From positions 17,608,001 through 17,672,000 of the forward strand of contig OX485804.1 in NCBI GenBank assembly GCA_950295325.1: a stretch of 64,000 nt of DNA. Direction: 5' to 3'. A program made the position numbers and the translations under genes. This document shows positions 56,986 through 64,000 of the stretch, one piece after another (within the stretch, counting starts at the first letter, position 1; every line of letters starts with the position of its first letter). Source of the DNA: Polytrichum commune (lineage: Eukaryota > Streptophyta > Polytrichopsida > Polytrichales > Polytrichaceae). The notes below the pieces were generated by a model, which was not told where the DNA came from, made no database searches, and saw only the letters and a list, made by a program, of their open reading frames with translations.

Positions 56986-57165
56986 CTCTCATCCATCCAA
57001 CAATAAAACTGGACCCCTAGTAGGTTTGTGGCCGATTCATCTCTAGTAACTTTGACCACACTACTTTGGAATCCTTAAAACTAATTCCAATGTCCAATCA
57101 CCAAAGAATAGTAAGCTCCAAGCCACATACTATTTCAGGGCTTTGATAGTTGGCTGAACGAGAGG
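56985..57165 (+). mobile_element. CCTCTCATCCATCCAAC-ended MITE, copy B, beside GA repeat
   Basis: Left end CCTCTCATCCATCCAACA directly after a GA repeat (56949-56983); reverse complement of right end CCTCTCGTTCAGCCAACTA. The interior (AGGTTTGTGGCCGATTCATC, ACTTTGGAATCCTTAAAACT) matches copies A, C and D. Confidence 0.65.
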
Positions 57166-58111
57166 GGTACGCTCATATACGATATAATTCTCTTGCCCTC
57201 GCATGAAGTAGGCCGAATGAAGTAGGCCGAGTAGGTCAAAATGGAAGCGAAGGAAAGAAGTAGGTCAAGTAGTAGATTATGTGACTCGCTCGGAGTCTTA
57301 GTCAAGAGAGCGTCGAATGGAGTAGCTAGTGGACCCCCCCGCACGCCCGCGAGGTTGGCATTAGTAGGCTAGTAGCCACTTAATATTACTTAACTAGCGA
57401 TGATGAAAGCGTGGGAACCAAGGGGGTCGTAATAGGGGAGTGCATTTAATGCACAAAGCACCTTGTCCCGCTTAATTTAGCGAGGATACTACGATGGGCC
57501 AAAAGCATCAGTACACCTGAGAATCTCCAAAAGCCACTCAAGCTTTCACCTGTTTTTTGGATTCGATCGATGGGGAAGCTAAGGAAAGGAAACCTCCACC
57601 GTCAAACAGTAGTCCTCGACTCCTCACCAACAAATACTAACATAACGTACTATTACCCCCCCCCCCCCTCCCTTCACACCATTTTTACACACTTGCCTAC
57701 AATAGATTTCTAACGTACTCTCAAAATTAGGAGCAAGGGAACAATGGAAGGGGAGAACTGACGGCTATTTACAGGTGAACCGCTTGGGCTCAAGAATAAC
57801 TGGTCGAAGCTCAAGTCTACAGGAATTTCACACATCATTCTAGAGGAATCTAGAGGAATGTATCCCAAATCAGCAAAGAAAAACCAAACGATCACTACAT
57901 GTAATTGATTGGGCTTGGAGACACCACTAGGATCTGTACCAATCATGTCCAACTTTCTTTCTTTCTTTTCCCCAAACACTAATAGCATGTCCACACTTAT
58001 TGGCGTGGGCGACCAACGAACAGTTCCTACCACCCGGGATCATTTTTAGCTTCAATTTGTCCAGTGAGAGCTCTTGGATGTAACCAATGTTAGTAGAACA
58101 TGTTCACTTGG

Positions 58112-58154
<43 letters not shown>
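57166..58154. other. Unassigned DNA, GA repeat
   Basis: A slightly GC-richer stretch around 57170-57480 with short repeats of GAAGTAGGCCGA. A poly-C run near 57656-57668. A GA repeat at 58116-58152. The minus-strand open frame 58033-57710 has no recognised product. Confidence 0.35.
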
Positions 58155-58442
58155 TCTCATTCATCCAACATAAAAACGGCTTGGGATTCATGGGGTATTA
58201 TGTAAACCCATCCATTATGGATGAAGGGGCTCTAGTAGACATCTCCTACAAGATCGAGGGTTGATTCATTCCAATTCAACACCACTAGATTAATTTAGCG
58301 TCTTTCACTTTATTTCTAGAGTTGATTTGCTCTAAAATGGTCATCTACATGTTATAATAAAATTCACCATGTTTTCACCTTCACAAGGGATGAGTTCACG
58401 TAGACACCATGAGTCCTTAGTCCTTAGTCCTTAGTCCATAGA
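58155..58442 (+). repeat. Left MITE end fused to the 12.3-kb repeat family
   Basis: CCTCTCATTCATCCAACAT at 58155, again directly after a GA repeat, runs within 20 bp into sequence matching 12170-12420 (CCATTATGGATGAAGGGGCT, then ACCACTAGATTAATTTAG). A small (AGTCCTT)3 repeat ends it near 58430. Confidence 0.55.
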
Positions 58443-58830
58443 AAAATTGACTACCTATAAGTTTGTTGCCAATTCATGTCAAATGGCATCAAGTACGCTA
58501 ATTGAGGATCTTTCAAACTAATTTTGGTGTCAAGACAACTTCAAAAATTAATCTCCATGTTGCATACTATTTCATGATTTTAAGTTGGATAAAAAAAGAG
58601 GTACAAAAACTCCCTCCCTCCAAAGGGAATCATCACATGCAAACATATTTCTCATCCATCCAACACACCACAACATGACTTCCTATAGGTTTGTGGTCGA
58701 TTTTATCTCAAATGACTTGGACTACACCAATTTGGGGTTTTTATACCTGATTGTGGCGTCAATTAAGCTAGAAATAAAGAACATTCGGTCTAAATACTAT
58801 TTCAAGGTTGTTATGTTGGATGAAAGAGAA
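58443..58830 (+). mobile_element. CCTCTCATCCATCCAAC-ended MITE, copies C and D in tandem
   Basis: Copy C lacks the left tip and ends GTTGGATAAAAAAAGAGG (58585-58602). Copy D runs from CTCATCCATCCAAC (58651) to GTTGGATGAAAGAGAA (58830). Both contain the AAGTTTGTKGYCRATT and TTTTGGTGTCAAG-like interior of copies A and B. The frame open across copy D is a by-product. Confidence 0.6.
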
Positions 58831-60080
58831 GTACGCTTCTATGCGCTAATTCCTTCTCCCTTTGAAATTGGTGTCTCGTATTAATCAGAGTGGTCTTCAT
58901 GAGTTGTTATGTAACACCAAGTGTCATATAACACCTTCTCTAGTTGCCATATCCATCTATTTTTTGGCAAGACAATTAATGTGAACTGATACCGAATATT
59001 GTGGGCTACACTAAAATAGGTGTTTAGTTAAAATGAAACTATAATTTTTGGGCCATAGAGATATCCGACTTGTGGTACACACTTCTAGAAATTCTTGGTT
59101 TGGGGATAAGGTTGTGAAAGCCAAGGCATTTTAGGTGCTAGGACAATACGTATGTGATGCGTACTTTGATCAACCATTGACACTGGTACATTGTATCATC
59201 ATTGTTGCTTATTGTGCCTCAAATCATCAGCTTGTCAAGGTAAATGATCGATGGCATACTAATGTAAAGGATGCCATCTTTCATCTTTACTAGTGTCGGA
59301 ATGTAGTTTCCACATGGGATTAAAGGGATCCCAACCAATATAGGAATAACACTTGATAGAAATTGATGAGAATAATTTTCATTCATTGTCGGATTAGAGA
59401 TTCTTATACAACGACCCAACCCCTGGAGACAACAATAGGATTACATGCTTTTGCTCTTACAACATAGTTGAAAACAAAGCACACCTTGTGCTAGAATGCC
59501 CCCTCTTACAACTACATTCCTAAGAAGTTTTCTTTTTACTTCAAAATGTAGTGTCATGGAGCATCAAGTTTTGCGACCAACTTGATCATCATGTTGATAT
59601 TAGTTCTTACAAAACCATTATACTCAATTAATGAAGAGAAGTAACATATTCGACTCCACCATGATGTACTTCTTGTCCCATAAGCCTTTTGGCTTCCTCT
59701 ACTAAAACAATGGCACTAAATCAAATTATTTCAAGCTATGTATATTGATGTGGGTATTATTTGTTCCCAAAAAATGTCAAAAATGTGTAGAAAGTTATTA
59801 ACGTCACTTTTTGATAACTCAAAAGTTGTCATAAGTGCCTAAATGGGGTACGAAGGGCCAATGTTCAAGACTAGAGTCCCTCATGCATTTCCAAATGAAG
59901 GGCACAAAAATCATTACTTAACCTAATTGTCTTCCTTTATGCAGAGCCCTTCACAAGTATGATATAATTATTATGAAATTGTGAATGTTACCAAAGTTTT
60001 GAAACCAACTATTTAACTCAAAATTTACATAATATGGGTTTTCTTTTTGAAAACATGAAGACATATACTTCTACTCGTAT
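58831..60080. other. Unassigned AT-rich DNA
   Basis: No element ends or convincing frames. Confidence 0.4.
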
Positions 60081-60656
60081 GGCACACTTCTATGTGTTGG
60101 CGAAGTGGGCGAAAACTTCTAGATGACAAAAACTCGCCCCTCCCCCCCAACCCACCACCACCACCACCACACACACATATGGAAGTGTGTGCTAATTAAC
60201 CCTAGAAAACAAAACTCAACAACCGGCATGATTGTAGGGGATAGTGGGAGTTTGAAAAGGGGACTTTGACCGCCTCATTTTTCCAGGATCTCAAATGAAG
60301 GTCACTACCTTCATTTGAGTGGAAAATACTTCATTTTATAAACATGTTGGTGTGGACTCAAAATTGTTCTATTCTTATTTTGTTCATACCTTGTCCGAGG
60401 ATTTGTTTAAATTCAATCAATCTAGATTTGCAACATTGAAAGTGAAACCTAAGTGTGAGGTGAGCCACATCTCCAACTAACATGTTCTAGACAATAAGGC
60501 AAATGTATTTCTCCTCTCACCCCCCCCCCCTCTCCATGTGACCTACACATGGAAGTGTTCGCCCAAAAAGACGCTTGGATATATTGGCGAAAGCTTCACT
60601 AATGCAGGCGAATTCTAGTTTGCTTCGCTAGAACAATTGGTATATAGAAGTGTGCC
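60081..60656 (+). mobile_element. 576-bp TIR element, GGCACACTTCTAT ends
   Basis: GGCACACTTCTAT at the left and its exact inverse at the right, with TAT on both sides (60078-60080 and 60657-60659). Subterminal blocks with GGCGAA words occur in inverted positions. In the centre, CTCAAATGAAGGT and ACCTTCATTTGAG (60290-60319) form a perfect 13-bp stem. Non-coding. A 3-bp duplication or a TA duplication could both explain the flanks. Confidence 0.7.
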
Positions 60657-63482
60657 TATAGTCACTTCCAATGAAAAGAGCATGCATTTCTTAGTCGTTG
60701 TTGATTGTGAAAAATATTGGCCCAACTCATAGATTCATCCCCAAGACTGCACAAGGCACATGCATGAGTGCTTCCATGTGTTTCTTTGTTGGATTCAACT
60801 TTATAACTATCTAGTTGTCATGCAATGTAGTTTGTTAGTTTGTTATGTTTTTTTCCCCATCTTTGACCTTGAGAAATTGGACTTTATTGTGTATGGGTCT
60901 AATAACCTCTTTCTCAGATGCTCTTTGTGGGTGCAAAGAATGCATTTAGGATGGTCAAGCTCCTCTGTACCAAAAAGAGAAGAAAAGATGTAGTTATACA
61001 GGTTATAAGGTACTGAGACCTTAAAGCAACATTTTAAAGAAACTTTTGCTATTTTAAGCAAGTTAAATATATTATAAACATTTCAAAATAATTCCATACA
61101 TTAGAAAATCTATAATGAGTTTACAAAGAAATTAAAATATATATATATATCCATATGCAACCTACATAAATTTTCAAAGTTGTTTATAACCCGTTTACTC
61201 TCCACTAGGGGTTTATGATGTTGGATTGCTAGGTGAGAATCACCACAAGATTAACCTTATTACATGCGAAGATCTTCTATTAGATGAAGGTGTTCTCCCC
61301 TTTTGTGCATCACTTCTTACGTCTCCTCATTGGATAAATCTTGAATTAGCCATTGTGATTGACTAAAGTTGATGCTCTTTTAAGAGCAATCTTGCATCCT
61401 TCTTACACCACTACTATGAATAGCCAAAGCAATGCTTTTCTTTATTTTTTATTACTTAATGCCATATATGATCAATCGCTTTTAGCAATGACTTACTCGA
61501 TGGCACCATTGCACTCACTTGTGGACAACTTGAGAAAAATAGGTGTTGCCAAAAGGAAGGTGTTGCTTCAAAGCCTCAATACCTATAAAGATGTAGTGTT
61601 GAAGTATGTAATCACTCAAAAATACACAAATACCAATATTACAATAGCACAAAGTGGTTTGTTTTTCTACCACACATTGAGGGGTAAAAGCAAAAAATTG
61701 TCCATTGTAGGTTGGTTGCTTATTTATCCCAATTAAGTTCACTAGCCTAATTCAGGGTCTTTGATCTTGATTTGAGAGCTTGAAAAACAAAATATCACCC
61801 CCCCCCCACTCTACACCAATAATCAACATTTCCACCCTTCCCCCCATTCCCCCCCCCCCCAAATTGGATGATTTGAAAATTCATCCAACACAAAACATAA
61901 CATTATTTCCTTGTTGAAAATTATTCTTGGTGCTCCCATAAATGTCTAACTCATAATTAAAGAAATATTATGCTCACCCAATACATGGTCTTAGAAAACA
62001 CAACCAAGGAGCTGAGTATTGTTACGAGGTTACATTACAATAAACATTGATAATAAGTTTCAGAGCTTTCATTACATTGGATTCTAGTTTCCAACAAGTT
62101 GGGAACCACTTTCATGGATAGATGGTCATAATAAGTGTCCACAATGCGACAAACTGCAAAGGTCACGTAAAATTTGTGAAGGAAAATGAACAACTTCACC
62201 TACAAATTATAAAGGTTTTGCCTCTAAACATTCCTGCATAACTTTTGTAAAGGCTATTATTGGGTAACACATGGTCAAGTATAAGCATTTACTTTTTTGG
62301 AGATTGGATATTTTTGCATGAAGCATAAGGTATGTGGGTGTTACTCGGTTTGTTTTTCATGTTCTCCAACTTTTCTATAATGTAGGGGATTATAATAGGA
62401 TTGTTCATAGTGTTCTTGAGGGCAAAACTTTATAAATTTAATTAAGGTTGGTTTTTTGATGGAGCTTCTACTGAAATTTTTTCCAAATGATAAAATGTTA
62501 CTCTCATTCAAAAGAGGGGCACTATACCTAATCAAATCAGCTCACACATCTTGAAACCATTATTTTGTGATTTTTTTGGGAAGCCGATTTGAGGCGGTGG
62601 TCCTACAATTGTGCACCTTCCACATGGATCTACACCCACCAACACATGTCAAACTAAAAATTCCAACATTAGATGTTTAGGATATGTTGCATTTAAGTGC
62701 CATGCAAATTTTCAAACTAATTGGGAATCAATTGCACATAGAGATCAACAAAAAAACATGTTTAGGATATGCTGCCCTTAAACCGTGGAGGTGACAAATG
62801 TCAAGTTTTGGTTCATGGAATCGTTACATTGTAAACCAATTGAGACCACACTCCCATGTTAGAATTGATCCAAAAACAACTTACTCCATTAAATCGTAAT
62901 TATCCACGTAGTAGAACATAGCACACTTGAACATGAACAAGAGGAGTGGTTGAAACATTCAAGAAACCGTCTGAACTAGTGTCAAAGGGATCAAAACGAA
63001 TTGTTGACGACCAAATTATGGTCACATAGGACATTAGGGCTTAGCTGAATACATAGGTCCTCCCAATTATGTTCATTATTAAACGTGGATTAGGTTAAAA
63101 TAAAAAAATAAAAATGTAGTCCAATATCTTCAAACATGTGTCTTTATGGTGTTTGTTCCTTGATCCTTATCTAACCACATAGCAATCAAATATACTAGGT
63201 GTCCAATTAAGGAAAGTAAGTAAAGAATACCTGCATACCTTATGCAAGATACACATGATGAGACTACAACAAACCAAATGTCAAGTGTATAGGCAATCTT
63301 GAGAATTTTGTGCTCGTTTTGAAAGAAACATACTTTCATACAAGAATTTTTTAGAGACCGGCAACATTACTGCTATATTATGGCATGTTAAGAAATCTTT
63401 TTTTGAAGCACACTAGTGCATTCTGTTAGGTATTTTTGCCTCATCCTCAGCTTTTTAGCATGGCAATTGCAGATTATACTCC
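60657..63482. other. Unassigned DNA with two module M pieces
   Basis: AAGGTATGTGGGTGTTACTC at about 62328 is a plus-oriented module M edge. 63057-63250 is a full minus-oriented copy. Poly-C tracts lie at 61798-61807 and 61848-61860. An open frame at 61416-61736 (MNSQSNAFLYFLLLNAIYDQ) has no recognised product. Confidence 0.4.
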
Positions 63483-63837
63483 TATAGGGGCCCCGGGCTA
63501 GATCACATCTTCATTCGGCTGGGCCCCGCCCCTCCCACCCCCCCTGCCCGGTCTTTCTGCCAACACCTTCGTGGGAACTCCTCCTTGTTGGGAACCAATG
63601 TGACAGTACCCAGTCAAAATTACAACTATTCAAGTTGACATCATTTTCACTATTCTCAAGTTAGTTGCCTTCACATGCCAAAGGAGCTTAATGGCTTCAT
63701 CGACCGGATATTATCACATTAGTTCCCAACGAGGAAGAGTTCCCACGCAGGTGTGGGCAGGAAGACCGGGTAGTGAAGGAGGCGTGGGAGGGGCGGGGCC
63801 TAGCCGAACGTAGATGTGATCTAGCCTGGCCCCTATA
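63483..63837 (+). mobile_element. GC-rich foldback element with ~130-bp arms
   Basis: The outer ends are TATAGGGGCC and GGCCCCTATA. The left arm (63483-63612) and right arm (63707-63837) are inverted copies for about 130 bp, roughly 85 percent alike: GGCTAGATCACATC, TGGGCCCCGCCCCTCCCA, CCCGGTCTT and GTGGGAACTCCTCCTTGTTG are matched in inverse. The unpaired centre is only about 95 bp. If TA is the target, the element would run from TAGGGGCC to GGCCCCTA. Much richer in GC than anything around it. Non-coding. Confidence 0.85.
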
Positions 63838-64000
63838 ATGGGTATTCTTTCTCCATGACATGGCCACGAATTGCTTTATGAACAAATGCTTTATTCACTC
63901 CGGCTCTTTCTTCCTGCCATGTTAATGTCCGGCTTGATTCTGGACTTGTTGTCCGTTGTCCTGGTCGATCTGCAGCCTGACTCCTTTAAGTGGTGAGGAG

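Noticed and set aside
61416-61736. Open frame of about 106 codons
   Set aside because: AT-rich, no recognisable motif and no similarity within the window; insufficient to call a gene.
1-64000. tRNA, rRNA, CRISPR or organelle-derived sequence
   Set aside because: No cloverleaf with a GGTTCGAATCC-type arm, no rRNA core motif, no regularly spaced identical repeats and no recognisable plastid or mitochondrial gene was seen on either strand.

Overview
This window reads as nuclear DNA from a land plant, probably a seed plant, although no species can be named from the sequence. The evidence is a low GC content, many two- to four-base microsatellites (GA, TG, AAC, GATA), small TIR transposons of several plant-type superfamilies, and decayed reading frames whose in-frame stops look like CAA/CAG/CGA codons changed by C-to-T mutation. 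There is no operon-like packing, no rRNA or tRNA gene, no CRISPR array and no intact gene that I recognise. It is a repeat-rich intergenic stretch in which most of the resolvable structure is mobile DNA and its debris.

Layout. 1-7.3 kb: a PIF/Harbinger-type MITE (1285-1781), a TA-flanked MITE (2093-2649), a G-rich minisatellite, an array of about 105-bp palindromic monomers (4950-6475) split by a second TA-flanked MITE, and a GC-rich patch. 7.3-17.9 kb: a pyrimidine-rich dispersed repeat, a CACTA MITE (11640-11859), two diverged tandem duplications, a small low-copy island with a possible minus-strand promoter and a switch-like hairpin (12.8-13.5 kb), and a 348-bp element with 8-bp target duplications (15480-15827). 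18-29.5 kb: three more members of that 8-bp-duplication family. One of them splits a 200-codon reading frame exactly, and one carries a small conserved open frame. A second Harbinger MITE copy lies at the end of this section. 29.8-35 kb: a 2.6-kb Harbinger-like element full of minisatellites and nested MITEs, then a 744-bp element with a 32-bp perfect TIR. 35-39.9 kb: a decayed gene of about 1.7 kb with a RING/PHD-like Cys/His cluster, a palindrome cluster, and a recent 197-bp tandem duplication. 40-50 kb: more 8-bp-duplication elements, a 102-bp perfect CACTA hairpin, a decayed minus-strand reading frame and an internally deleted pogo-like transposon (49526-50180). 50-64 kb: another decayed frame split by the longest member of the 8-bp-duplication family, GA-microsatellite-linked MITEs, a 576-bp TIR element and a GC-rich foldback element (63483-63837).

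The most interesting theme is one family of TIR elements with ends close to CTCGGGGRGGTSAC. It has at least seven members (348 to 1282 bp); six have recognisable 8-bp flanking duplications, exact in three of them. Several sit at CATGG-like targets, and two carry remnants of the same unrecognised small protein. Its superfamily is not obvious from the ends. Almost all coding calls here are remnants, so confidence is deliberately low to moderate for them and higher for elements whose ends and target duplications can both be read.
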